The notes under the pieces are model-generated. The model saw only the letters and a list, made by a program, of their open reading frames with translations, was not told the DNA's origin and did no database searches. Positions 21,963-30,651 of a stretch of 64,000 bases of DNA are shown one piece after another. The translations under genes were made by a program, and so were the position numbers. The DNA lies in contig JAETQD010000005.1 in NCBI GenBank assembly GCA_021770825.1, positions 1 to 64,000 on the forward strand, in the 5' to 3' direction. The DNA is from Clostridium sp. GTDB lineage: Bacteria > Bacillota > Clostridia > Lachnospirales > Lachnospiraceae. How positions within the stretch are numbered: position 1 is the first letter of the stretch; each line of letters begins with the position of its first letter.

Positions 21963-22958
21963 ATGAAGCATTATATTGTATTAGATTTAGAGTGGAATCA
22001 GAGCACCGCAGGGAAGGAAGCGTCTGTGGAACATCTTCCTTTTGAAATATTTGAAATTGGTGCTGTTAAACTGAATAAAAAATTTGAAAAAATATCGGAG
22101 TTTCACCGCCTGATTCTTCCAACGGTATATAAAGAAATGCATTATATTATTTCTGAAGTGACCCATGTGACCATGGAAGAGCTTCAGGCCCATGGAGAGC
22201 CTTTCCGGGAGGTCATAAGAGATTTTGTCCGATGGTGCGGCAGCGACTATATTTTCTGCACCTGGGGAGCTATGGACCTTACAGAGCTTCAGAGAAATAT
22301 GGCTTATCACGGAGTGGGAAATCCCTTTAAGAACCCGCTGCTGTTTTATGATGTACAGAAGCTGTTCAGCATTTTATTTTCCGATGGGAAAACCAGAGAT
22401 GCCCTTGATTATGCAGTGGATTTTTTCGGCCTTGAAATGGATGAGCCCTTTCACAGGGCCCTGGTGGATGCAGAATATACGGGCAGAGTCATGAGAGAGC
22501 TGGATTTCTGGAGAGTGGTTCCTTATGTTTCTGTGGATTATTACCGGGTTCCTAAGGGTCCGGAGGAGGAATTTACCCTTGAATTCCCGGACTATTCCAA
22601 ATTTGTGTCCAGAACCTTTGAGACAAAGGAAGAGGTCATGAACGATAAGAAAGTCACGGATATGATCTGCTATAAATGCCACCGGATGCTGCGGAAGAAA
22701 GTACGCTGGTTTTCTTATGGACAAAAACACTATCTGTGCCTGGCGGTCTGCCCGGAGCATGGTCCGGTGAAGGGAAAAATTCGTATTAAAAAGGCGGAGG
22801 ACGGCGGTTTATTTGCTGTGAAAACCCAGAAACTGGTGACAGAAGACGGGGCAGAGCTGGTGGTAAAGAAAAAAGAAGAAGCCAGAATCAGACGGGCCGA
22901 GAGAAGCAGGATGAAAAAACATACGGAAGCGTTTGTAAATCTGGTGTTTAAGGAGTAA
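21963..22958 (+). CDS. DEDDh 3'-5' exonuclease (KapD/ERI-like)
   Basis: This 331-residue protein has an N-terminal DEDDh exonuclease domain (~1-190): LDLEWNQ (D, E), TWGAMD (D) and HRALVDAEYT (H, D). It resembles the ERI/KapD branch that trims RNA or DNA 3' ends. A zinc-binding insert follows (CYKCHRML ... CPEHG, ~235-265), then a basic, lysine/arginine-rich tail suited to nucleic-acid binding. There is no good ribosome site; the predicted transcript start is only a few bases upstream. Confidence 0.85.
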   Translation: MKHYIVLDLEWNQSTAGKEASVEHLPFEIFEIGAVKLNKKFEKISEFHRLILPTVYKEMHYIISEVTHVTMEELQAHGEPFREVIRDFVRWCGSDYIFCTWGAMDLTELQRNMAYHGVGNPFKNPLLFYDVQKLFSILFSDGKTRDALDYAVDFFGLEMDEPFHRALVDAEYTGRVMRELDFWRVVPYVSVDYYRVPKGPEEEFTLEFPDYSKFVSRTFETKEEVMNDKKVTDMICYKCHRMLRKKVRWFSYGQKHYLCLAVCPEHGPVKGKIRIKKAEDGGLFAVKTQKLVTEDGAELVVKKKEEARIRRAERSRMKKHTEAFVNLVFKE

Positions 22959-22969
22959 AAGGAATGGAA

Positions 22970-23010
22970 AAGGAGTTTTGCCGGAAAGAGGCAAAACTCC
23001 TTTATTTAAC
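22970..23010 (+). terminator. Strong bidirectional terminator
   Basis: AAGGAGTTTTGCC (22970-22982) and GGCAAAACTCCTT (22990-23002) are perfect 13-bp arms with a 7-base loop, followed by TATTTAAC. The genes on each side (exonuclease and D,D-carboxypeptidase) converge on it. Confidence 0.88.
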
Positions 23011-23027
23011 ACAAAGGATGCCGTATA

Positions 23028-24572
23028 TTATCTTCTTCGGAAACGGTCCCAGAAGCTGCGCTTTTTAAAAGTGTTTTTGGAACGAAGGTGTTCTTCCATA
23101 ATCATATCAAATTCCGTGGTGGAATATCCCCATTGTTTCAGGCGGTTTTCACGGCGCTCACGGCGAAGAGACCGTTCTTTCTGTTCCCGGTATTCCCGGT
23201 AGGAAAGAATTCCAAAGATGAGAGCTCCGATGACGGCCAGAACTGCCACCACAAATATCACCTTTTTAAGTATGGAAAATACAGAGGATACTTTTGTTGG
23301 AGAACTGGAAGTCTGATTTTCCTCTGGCTGGTCCATTTGGGCCTGGTCAGGGATTCCGGCAGCTTTCGCAGTCACTTCTATGGTGGAAACTGCTCCGGAG
23401 TCTCCGGAGGATTCCAGGGCCTCTGTGGTTCCAGGAATAAAGCCGGGAATGGTGGTGGCCTCAAGGAAAGCCTGTCCTACTTTTTTATTTCCATACATGT
23501 AATCAATGCGGGCTACGGCCGTATCGGGCGCTCCGCCCTTTAAGTCATAGTCCAAAGAAGAAGTCACATCGGAAAAATCACCGTCGTTGGGAAGAGTGAT
23601 GACACTTCCTTTATCGATGGAAAGGCGGATCGTATCTCCGGGAATAATTCCGGAAATGGTCAGATCATTTTCAATTTTCTGGTAAGTGCTGTCTTTATCT
23701 GCAATGGCAATGGATTTGAAGTTTTGAAAGCCAAAATCAAAAAGTGCTTTGGTATCGGTGTAGTGGGTCTGATGTCCATTTAAAACCACAGCAATTAATT
23801 TGAGTCCATCCCGCTCCGCACAAGTCACCAGAGTATTTCCTGCCAGAGAGGTATAGCCGGTCTTTCCTCCGATGATTCCATCATAATAGACGGAGTCATT
23901 TTTTTTCAGCATCCGGTGGTGGGCATAGTACCGCCAGCCATCGGGATACTGCTGGAGCTGTCCTGCCGGGACATCATAATATGTGGTAGAGTCAATTTCC
24001 ACAAAGGTGGGATTGGCAAAGGCAGCCTGGGAAATTAGAGCCATATCGTAGGCGGAGGTATAATGGTTTTCGTTGTTTAAGCCGCTGGGATTGGCAAAAT
24101 GAGAGTTTGTGCAGCCCAAAGACCCGGCCTTCCGGTTCATGAGGTCTGCAAAGGCCTCAATACTTCCGGAGCAATGTTCTGCCAGAGCGTTTGCAACCTC
24201 GTTTGCAGACTGGAGGAGCAGCGCGTAAAGGCAGTCCCGGACGCTCAACTGGTCTCCGGTCCGTGCTCCTAAGATGGATGCATCCGGCTCCAGGGTGTTG
24301 ACCGCCGTATGGGAAAAGGTGACAGTATCATCCAGGTCACAGTTTTCAATGATGATGAGGGCTGTGAGGATTTTTGTGATGCTGGCCGGATAGTAAGCTT
24401 CATTTATATTTTTTCCGTACAGGATTGCGCCGGAATTGGCATCAATAACGATTCCGCCGTCGGCAGAGATGGAGATGTTTGCGGGCCACTCTGCAGCCGC
24501 CCACGCTTTATCAGTCGGTAAGAACCCAAAAAACAGGGTAAGACAGAGGAAAAAGCTTAAAAATTTTTTCAT
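23028..24572 (-). CDS. dacF: D-alanyl-D-alanine carboxypeptidase (PBP5/DacF type)
   Basis: This 514-residue penicillin-binding protein trims the terminal D-Ala of peptidoglycan stem peptides outside the membrane. A signal peptide ends near AWAAAEW. The serine-peptidase S11 motifs are present: SxxK in ASITKILTAL, SxN in SANEVAN, and KTG in GGKTGYTSLAG. The C-terminal extension (~290-420) is followed by a membrane helix (~435-460) and an Arg/Lys/Glu-rich cytoplasmic tail of ~55 residues, longer than in typical DacF, which uses an amphipathic helix. Its own promoter is at 24670-24698. Confidence 0.92.
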   Translation of the reverse strand: MKKFLSFFLCLTLFFGFLPTDKAWAAAEWPANISISADGGIVIDANSGAILYGKNINEAYYPASITKILTALIIIENCDLDDTVTFSHTAVNTLEPDASILGARTGDQLSVRDCLYALLLQSANEVANALAEHCSGSIEAFADLMNRKAGSLGCTNSHFANPSGLNNENHYTSAYDMALISQAAFANPTFVEIDSTTYYDVPAGQLQQYPDGWRYYAHHRMLKKNDSVYYDGIIGGKTGYTSLAGNTLVTCAERDGLKLIAVVLNGHQTHYTDTKALFDFGFQNFKSIAIADKDSTYQKIENDLTISGIIPGDTIRLSIDKGSVITLPNDGDFSDVTSSLDYDLKGGAPDTAVARIDYMYGNKKVGQAFLEATTIPGFIPGTTEALESSGDSGAVSTIEVTAKAAGIPDQAQMDQPEENQTSSSPTKVSSVFSILKKVIFVVAVLAVIGALIFGILSYREYREQKERSLRRERRENRLKQWGYSTTEFDMIMEEHLRSKNTFKKRSFWDRFRRR

Positions 24573-24618
24573 ATATAAAAAGTCCTTATTGATTTTGTTT
24601 TTGGAAGGGAAAATAAAA

Positions 24619-24698
24619 CCGTACGGAGCGTCAGAATATCCGCACTCCGTACGGCAAAGCTACAAAACCATTATAAAGGAATTTACAGGACAAGTAAA
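24619..24698 (-). promoter_or_regulatory. dacF promoter with a terminator-like leader hairpin
   Basis: Minus strand: TTTACT (complement of 24693-24698), 17 bp, TATAAT (complement of 24670-24675). Downstream, before the dacF start, CCGTACGGAG (24619-24628) and CTCCGTACGG (24645-24654) form a perfect 10-bp stem followed on the minus strand by TTTTATTTT. This ends the V-ATPase operon, but it also sits in the dacF leader, so it may attenuate dacF. Confidence 0.65.
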
Positions 24699-24725
24699 GA
24701 AATTTTCTCTTGGTCAGGGCAGTAA

Positions 24726-25484
24726 TTAGCGCGATAACGATTGAGACTTGCGCCGGCGGGAATTTTGCACCCATAAAAATAAATTGATTCCAAAAAACAC
24801 AAAAACCAGGACAGCAAACACTATGGCAATCCGAAGAGCCGTGTCCATAAAAAACGGCTCAGGGACAATGTTAATGAGCATATCTGTCCTTGGATCCAGG
24901 ACCCATAAATCATTATTGAAGAAAATATGGTGGAAAACAATAAAATATTTGGAGAAGTCTGTGGATATGATGCCAATGAGGATCAGGGCCACAGCAAAAA
25001 ATATTCCGGTTCCCATGCAGAGAGAAGCAGGAATGGCGGTGGAAAGGAGTTTTTTCCTGTCCGTCCGGGATTTCTGCCAGACAAAAAGGAAAACTGCACA
25101 GATGGCCGTAATAAGAAGGCCAATGCGCCGGATCCACAATCCGCCGATAAACAATGTCTGCACGTCTTCCATATGGGCGATTTCACGGGCATTGAAAAAT
25201 TCCCGGTATTCTCCTCCCATGGTGGTAAATACATGGAGATCTTCCCGGTTTCCCCTTAAAAATGCCATCATTTCGTCCGTTACTGTAAGAAGGTCTTCCA
25301 TGGTCATTTCCGGGAGATCGTTTAATACCTGATATTTTGTGTATTCTTTCTCGTAATATCCCGGTGTCCAGTAGGCAACAGCTTCCACGGCTGTGATTAA
25401 AAACACCAGCATAAGACAGAGGGCGCAGAGTATGCCGATGGCATACAAAAAGCCGGAATTTTCTTTTTTTGCGGTTCCATTCAT
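24726..25484 (-). CDS. DUF1461 integral membrane protein
   Basis: This 252-residue protein has about four membrane helices (~12-36, ~115-135, ~150-175, ~215-240) and a large extracytoplasmic loop with WTPGYYEKEY and FFNAREIAHMEDV, the pattern of the DUF1461/TIGR01906 family. The motif 'F..REI.HM.DV' is conserved there. Function is unknown. It overlaps the 3' end of the V-ATPase D gene by 4 bases, so it is part of that operon here. Confidence 0.8.
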   Translation of the reverse strand: MNGTAKKENSGFLYAIGILCALCLMLVFLITAVEAVAYWTPGYYEKEYTKYQVLNDLPEMTMEDLLTVTDEMMAFLRGNREDLHVFTTMGGEYREFFNAREIAHMEDVQTLFIGGLWIRRIGLLITAICAVFLFVWQKSRTDRKKLLSTAIPASLCMGTGIFFAVALILIGIISTDFSKYFIVFHHIFFNNDLWVLDPRTDMLINIVPEPFFMDTALRIAIVFAVLVFVFFGINLFLWVQNSRRRKSQSLSR

Positions 25485-26101
25485 TTTGCGGTACTCCGTT
25501 TGATAACTTTTAGTCTTGTGAACTCTTCCCGGTCCTTTTCCTCCAGGGCGTTGGTGATGTTGGCGACCAGAGCCTGGTAGGATGGGATTGTAATGTTCTT
25601 TAAAGCGTTGGCCCGTTTCTGCGTTTTTTTGATGCTTTCAGCCAGACGGTAGGCGGATGTTTCCACCATGGAAAGCTTGGCGGTCAGCTCCTTGACCCGC
25701 TCAAAAGCCAGGCAGGCTTCGTCCAAAGCATCGCTGGTGCTGTAAAAGGAATAAGGCGGCCGTTCTTTTTCCTTCTTTTCGTACTCCACCAGAGGAATTT
25801 CCGTTCCCATGATGCTGCGTACTTTAACTTTGACAGAATCCTCCACCGGAACCGAATCGGCAATTTCTTCCACAAACCGGATTCCAAGCTCAATATTGGC
25901 TTTCTGCAGAGCCTGATAGGCAGCAGTGAAGGTGGTATCGATTTCTGACTGGATTTCCCTTGCCTGGTCAATGAGTCCCATGAGTTCTCTGAGCAGGATA
26001 TTCCGCTTTTTGTCCATGAGCCCATATCCCTGAGTGGCTAGAGCCAGAGAGTTTTTTGCAATAATCAGGTTGCCTTTGGTGGGAAATGTATTTGGATTCA
26101 T
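25481..26101 (-). CDS. ntpD: V-type ATPase subunit D
   Basis: This 206-residue protein is the central-stalk coiled coil that turns inside the A3B3 ring. It starts MNPNTFPTKGNLI and has long heptad-like helices at ~20-70 and ~125-190, as in the family. Both ends insert in the catalytic core. It lies 12 bases after subunit B. It is the ninth V-ATPase gene in the transcript. Confidence 0.93.
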   Translation of the reverse strand: MNPNTFPTKGNLIIAKNSLALATQGYGLMDKKRNILLRELMGLIDQAREIQSEIDTTFTAAYQALQKANIELGIRFVEEIADSVPVEDSVKVKVRSIMGTEIPLVEYEKKEKERPPYSFYSTSDALDEACLAFERVKELTAKLSMVETSAYRLAESIKKTQKRANALKNITIPSYQALVANITNALEEKDREEFTRLKVIKRSTAK

Positions 26102-26113
26102 AGTATTCCCTCC

Positions 26114-27496
26114 TTATGAGGCATGATAGTACTGGTCCAGAATCTTTGTATCAATCCGGTCAAGCTCTTCCCTGGGAAGAAGTCCTAAAAGTTCCCATCC
26201 GATCTTTAAGGTATCAAAAATGGTACGGTTATCATGGATATCCTGACCAACAAACCGATGCTCAAATTCTTTACCGAATTCCAGGTATTTTTTATCCAGA
26301 GGAGAAAGCTCATCCTCTCCGATTACAGAGGCTAAAGCCCTTGCATCTCCCACCTTAGCGTAGCAGGAGAAAAGCTGGTTTGCCACGTCCTGGTGGTCCT
26401 TTCTTGTAAAGCCCTCGCCGATACCGTCCTTCATAAGTCTTGACAGGGAAGGAAGCACGTTGATGGGCGGATACACCGACTGGCCATGAAGCGTGCGGTC
26501 CAGAACAATCTGCCCTTCCGTGATATATCCGGTCAGATCAGGAATCGGGTGGGTAATATCATCATTTGGCATGGTGAGAATGGGAATCTGGGTCACTGAG
26601 CCGTCCACACCTGCAACGATTCCGGCACGCTCGTAAAGGGAAGCCAGGTCACTGTAAAGGTAGCCCGGATAGCCCTTTCTGGAGGGAATTTCTCCCTTGG
26701 AGGAAGAAACTTCACGCATGGCCTCTGCATAGGAAGTCATATCCGTCAAAATAACAAGGATGTGCATACCCTTTTCAAAGGCCAGATATTCTGCAACCGT
26801 GAGAGCCACCTTGGGGGTAATGAGACGTTCCACCACAGGATCGTTGGCCAGGTTGATGAACATGGCCACATGGTCCAGAACACCGCTTTCCCGGAAGGTT
26901 CTTTCAAAATATTCTGCTACGTCATATTTTACACCCATTGCAGCAAAAACAACAGCAAATTTTTCATCAGAATTGTCGCCCAGAGAGGACTGCATAACGA
27001 TTTGGGCCGCCAGCTTGTCATGAGGTAAACCGTTGCCGGAAAAGATCGGCAGCTTCTGGCCACGGATCAGGGTCATAAGGCCGTCAATGGCGGAGATTCC
27101 TGTGCGGATATAGTTTCTCGGATATTCTCTTGCCACCGGATTTAAGGGCTTTCCGTTTACATCCAGCTTTTTCTCTGCCAGGATGGGGCCCAGTCCATCA
27201 ATGGGATTACCAATTCCATCGAAAGTACGTCCAAGCATATCCTCGGAAACACCGATTTCCATGGGATGTCCGGTGAGCCGTGTGTGAGTATTCCTAAGAG
27301 CCATATTTTCCGTGCTCTCAAACACTTGGATGACAGCTTTATCCTCGTAGGCCTCGATGATTCGCCCCAGCTTTTTTTCTTTTCCGCTTACAGTCATTTC
27401 CACGATTTCGTCATAAGCAGCCCCGGAAACGCCCTCCAAAACAGCGAGAGGGCCGTTTAAGGAGCTTAAGCCTAAATATTCAACTGCCATTTCCAC
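26114..27496 (-). CDS. ntpB: V-type ATPase subunit B
   Basis: This 460-residue non-catalytic nucleotide-binding-type subunit of the A3B3 head opens with [18 protein letters not shown] and carries the B-type P-loop replacement [12 protein letters not shown], which lacks a true Walker A, and [18 protein letters not shown]. Length is typical. It lies 8 bases after the catalytic A gene. Confidence 0.96.
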   Translation of the reverse strand: MEMAVEYLGLSSLNGPLAVLEGVSGAAYDEIVEMTVSGKEKKLGRIIEAYEDKAVIQVFESTENMALRNTHTRLTGHPMEIGVSEDMLGRTFDGIGNPIDGLGPILAEKKLDVNGKPLNPVAREYPRNYIRTGISAIDGLMTLIRGQKLPIFSGNGLPHDKLAAQIVMQSSLGDNSDEKFAVVFAAMGVKYDVAEYFERTFRESGVLDHVAMFINLANDPVVERLITPKVALTVAEYLAFEKGMHILVILTDMTSYAEAMREVSSSKGEIPSRKGYPGYLYSDLASLYERAGIVAGVDGSVTQIPILTMPNDDITHPIPDLTGYITEGQIVLDRTLHGQSVYPPINVLPSLSRLMKDGIGEGFTRKDHQDVANQLFSCYAKVGDARALASVIGEDELSPLDKKYLEFGKEFEHRFVGQDIHDNRTIFDTLKIGWELLGLLPREELDRIDTKILDQYYHAS

Positions 27497-27504
27497 ATTC
27501 CTCC

Positions 27505-29271
27505 TTATGCGTTCCGTTCTATGACAGAATTATAAAATTCGTCAATCTGCTTTTTATAATCATCGAATCGTTCCAGCTCATCGTTTGGCACATCATACTT
27601 GATGGCAATGATATGCTCAAAAATCTTTTCTTCCTTTAAGACAGACATGGGCATTCCCATGGCGATTAAGGCCCTGGATTTCTTATAAAGATAGAGGATG
27701 ACCTCCATCATTTTAAACTGTTTCTTTAAGGGAACGCAGGTGTCGTCTTTATGGAAGGCATTCTGCTGTAAAAAGCCCAGGCGGATTACCTTGGCAATCT
27801 CCAGAACCAGTTTCTGGTCATCGGGAAGAACATCGGAGCCGATGAGCTTTACAATCTCCATCAGATTGCTTTCCTGGTTTAACAGGGCCACCAGCTCGTT
27901 TCTGTCTTTAACAAAATCCTCGTCCACATGGTCTGCATACCAGCCGGATAAGTCCGATAAATACTCGGAATAACTGGTGAGCCACTGGATGGCTGGGAAA
28001 TGTCTTGCATAGGCCAGACTCTTATCCAGTCCCCAGAAGCAGCGGACAAACCGCTTTGTATTCTGAGTCACAGGTTCGGAAAAGTCGCCGCCCTGGGGGG
28101 AAACTGCTCCGATAATGGAAACGGAACCCTCGGTGCCGTTTAAGTTCTGGACCATTCCGGCACGCTCATAGAACTGAGACAGGCGGGATGCCAGATAAGC
28201 CGGGAATCCCTCCTCGGCGGGCATTTCCTCCAGACGGCCGGAGAGCTCACGGAGCGCTTCCGCCCAGCGGGAGGTGGAGTCGGCCATGATGGCCACATGA
28301 TACCCCATGTCGCGGTAATATTCTGCCAGAGTCAGGCCGGAATACAGGCTCGCCTCACGGGCAGCCACAGGCATGTTGGAGGTATTGGCAATGAGAGTGG
28401 TCCGCTCCATCAGGGGATTTCCTGTTCTCGGATCGTCCAGTTCAGAGAATTCCTCCAAAACCTGGGTCATTTCATTTCCGCGCTCGCCGCAGCCAATGTA
28501 AATAATGATGTCGGCATCAGACCACTTGGCAATCTGGTGCTGCATCATGGTCTTTCCTGTACCGAATCCGCCGGGGATAGCAGCCGTTCCGCCTTTGGCA
28601 AGGGGAAACAGGGTATCCACAATTCTCTGTCCGGTGATCAGGGGACGGGATGCCGGATAACGGCGGTTTGTGGGTCTTGGAACACGGATGGGCCATTTCT
28701 GGGTCATGGAAAGGACCGCCTCGGAACCATCCTTTTTCTGTATGGTCACAAGGGGCTCTTCAATGGTATATTCCCCATCCGGTACCACAGAGAGAACATG
28801 GCCTTCCATATCGGGAGGAACCATGACTTTATGGGTAATGGCTCTGGTTTCCGGCACTTCTGCGATAATGGTACCGGGATACACGTAATCCCCCGGCTTA
28901 ACAATCAGACGGGCCTGCCATTTTTTGTCGGTGTTTAAGGACGGAACATGGACACCGCGGTCAATGTAGCATCCGCTGGATTCCTTTATGGCGCTCAGGG
29001 GACGCTCGATGCCGTCAAAAATATTTGTAATGATTCCCGGGGCCAGAGTGACGGATACGGGAGCTCCTGTTCCGGTCACCGGCTCTCCCGGCTTTAAGCC
29101 TGTGGTCTCCTCATAAACCTGAATGGTGGTCCGCTCGGAGGTGAGTCCGATCACTTCGCCCACCAGATGATTTTGTCCCACATAGACCATTTCGTTCATC
29201 TGGAAACCATCATCCCCTTTTAAATAGATGATGGGGCCGTTGATTCCGTAAATTTTTCCTGTTGCTGTCAT
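27505..29271 (-). CDS. ntpA: V-type ATPase catalytic subunit A
   Basis: This 588-residue catalytic subunit has the Walker [12 protein letters not shown], the catalytic glutamate region GCGERGNEM, and the ~90-residue non-homologous insertion that marks A subunits (~120-200). [12 protein letters not shown] is Walker B-side. It hydrolyses ATP to drive the rotor. Its ATG overlaps the stop of subunit E by 4 bases, so translation is coupled. Confidence 0.97.
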   Translation of the reverse strand: MTATGKIYGINGPIIYLKGDDGFQMNEMVYVGQNHLVGEVIGLTSERTTIQVYEETTGLKPGEPVTGTGAPVSVTLAPGIITNIFDGIERPLSAIKESSGCYIDRGVHVPSLNTDKKWQARLIVKPGDYVYPGTIIAEVPETRAITHKVMVPPDMEGHVLSVVPDGEYTIEEPLVTIQKKDGSEAVLSMTQKWPIRVPRPTNRRYPASRPLITGQRIVDTLFPLAKGGTAAIPGGFGTGKTMMQHQIAKWSDADIIIYIGCGERGNEMTQVLEEFSELDDPRTGNPLMERTTLIANTSNMPVAAREASLYSGLTLAEYYRDMGYHVAIMADSTSRWAEALRELSGRLEEMPAEEGFPAYLASRLSQFYERAGMVQNLNGTEGSVSIIGAVSPQGGDFSEPVTQNTKRFVRCFWGLDKSLAYARHFPAIQWLTSYSEYLSDLSGWYADHVDEDFVKDRNELVALLNQESNLMEIVKLIGSDVLPDDQKLVLEIAKVIRLGFLQQNAFHKDDTCVPLKKQFKMMEVILYLYKKSRALIAMGMPMSVLKEEKIFEHIIAIKYDVPNDELERFDDYKKQIDEFYNSVIERNA

Positions 29272-29864
29272 GATTCCTTTCCTCCTAAAACAAACTGGAA
29301 GTTTTCTCCGGCTTCTTTAAGCTTTGTCTCAAAGGAATTGTCGATGAGAACATTTTTTGAGGCAATGACGGCTCTTGTACCGCCGAGGAAGGGATACTGG
29401 CTCACACGGATGTCGCACTGGGTATGGAGAGCCAAAAGCTGCTTTTTTTCTTCGTCAGAGGGGTCTATATAAACATGAACCTCTTCTTTTCCTGCAAATT
29501 CCTTTGCTTTTCTGATCTGCTCCTCCAGCATGGTTTCATACTGGGGTGTTTCCATGAAGCGTGCCAGGCGGTCTCGGAGTTCGGAGAAAATTTTTCCCTG
29601 AAGTTCATCCTGTTTCTGGCTGTAAGTGCGCTTAATGGCAATCTGGCTCACGGAGAGTTTTTTGTTGGTTTCCCGGCGTATTTTCTCTGCCTCTGTCTGG
29701 AGCTTTAATTCCGCCTGCTTTTTTGCCTGCTCCATGTGTTCGGCAAGCAGGGATTCCTGATAGGCAGTGTAATCGGAAATGGTTTTTTCGTATTTTGCAA
29801 GGGCATCGCGGGTGCAGATTTCCTCAAAATGTGCTAATTTATGTTCAATTGTCAAAACAGTCAC
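29268..29864 (-). CDS. ntpE: V-type ATPase subunit E
   Basis: This 198-residue peripheral-stalk subunit has a long N-terminal helix (~20-110, rich in Glu, Lys and Gln) that pairs with subunit G/H, and a C-terminal alpha/beta domain (VHVYIDPSDEEKKQ, GGTRAVIASKNVLIDNSF) that binds B. It is 8 bases after subunit F. Confidence 0.92.
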   Translation of the reverse strand: MTVLTIEHKLAHFEEICTRDALAKYEKTISDYTAYQESLLAEHMEQAKKQAELKLQTEAEKIRRETNKKLSVSQIAIKRTYSQKQDELQGKIFSELRDRLARFMETPQYETMLEEQIRKAKEFAGKEEVHVYIDPSDEEKKQLLALHTQCDIRVSQYPFLGGTRAVIASKNVLIDNSFETKLKEAGENFQFVLGGKES

Positions 29865-29872
29865 CTCGTTCC

Positions 29873-30181
29873 CTAAAGTTTCAGGCCAATGGCTTCATTT
29901 ACATAGGAAGTAATGAAATCCGGCCGGCGTCCGGTACCATGGCGGTCCGGAATTTCAATCAAAAGGGGCATTTTGTGCTCAGAGCGGACGGTTCTCACCA
30001 GATCGGGAAACTGCCGTCCCAGGGCCTCCGTCAAAAGGAGAATTCCAATGTCTTTTTTGGAAAGAGCCGTATCCAGGGCACTTTTTACTTCTTCGTAGCT
30101 GTGGGCGATGACGCCTTCCACTCCCGCCAGACGCATTCCGGTGAGTGTATCTGTGTTATCGCTGATTAAATACATTTTCAT
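29873..30181 (-). CDS. ntpG: V-type ATPase subunit F (NtpG)
   Basis: This 102-residue subunit has a Rossmann-like fold and binds subunit D in the rotor. It opens MKMYLISDNTDTLTGMRLAGVEG, the characteristic start, and has ILLLTEALGRQ in the middle. The gene lies between K and E, an order different from the Enterococcus ntp operon. Confidence 0.92.
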   Translation of the reverse strand: MKMYLISDNTDTLTGMRLAGVEGVIAHSYEEVKSALDTALSKKDIGILLLTEALGRQFPDLVRTVRSEHKMPLLIEIPDRHGTGRRPDFITSYVNEAIGLKL

Positions 30182-30195
30182 GGCTCAGGCCTCGA

Positions 30196-30624
30196 TTAAA
30201 GCTTACCAATGATCATAAAGGAAATAATCAATCCGTACAGGCACACACCTTCGGCCAGTCCAACGAAGATTAAGGACTTACCAAGGATGGAGGAGTCCTC
30301 ACTGATGGCGCCCAGGGCAGCGGATGCAGCAGCCGATACGGCAAGACCGCCGCCGATACAGGAAAGTCCTGTGGAAAGGGCAGCAGCAATGTATCCAAGA
30401 CCTGCGGCGCTTCCGGCAGCGGAAGCTGTCTCTGCTGCATATGCATTTCCGTTAAACAGAACACAAACGGCAAATGCCATGGTGCCGAAGAATAAGAAGG
30501 CATTGGCAGCGATGGCTGTTTTATATCTGCCCTTTGTTTTTTCTCCTGCGGCAAATGCGCCAAAGGGAACGGCAATGCTTAAGATAAGTGCAGCGGTTAA
30601 AAGAATTTTTACTGTAATTGTCAT
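30196..30624 (-). CDS. ntpK: V-type ATPase proteolipid subunit K (c ring)
   Basis: This 142-residue proteolipid has four membrane helices: ~3-27, ~35-57, ~74-105 and ~113-140. Only the last helix has the ion-binding carboxylate (GLAEGVCLYG). The first hairpin has none, so the ring has one site per four helices, the layout of ion pumps rather than ATP makers. Helix 3 (STGLSCIGGGLAVS) has no glutamine where sodium-type NtpK has one, which leans toward proton use; that is inference from a few residues. Confidence 0.92.
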   Translation of the reverse strand: MTITVKILLTAALILSIAVPFGAFAAGEKTKGRYKTAIAANAFLFFGTMAFAVCVLFNGNAYAAETASAAGSAAGLGYIAAALSTGLSCIGGGLAVSAAASAALGAISEDSSILGKSLIFVGLAEGVCLYGLIISFMIIGKL

Positions 30625-30651
30625 GATCGTTGACCTCCTGAAAATTTCTTT

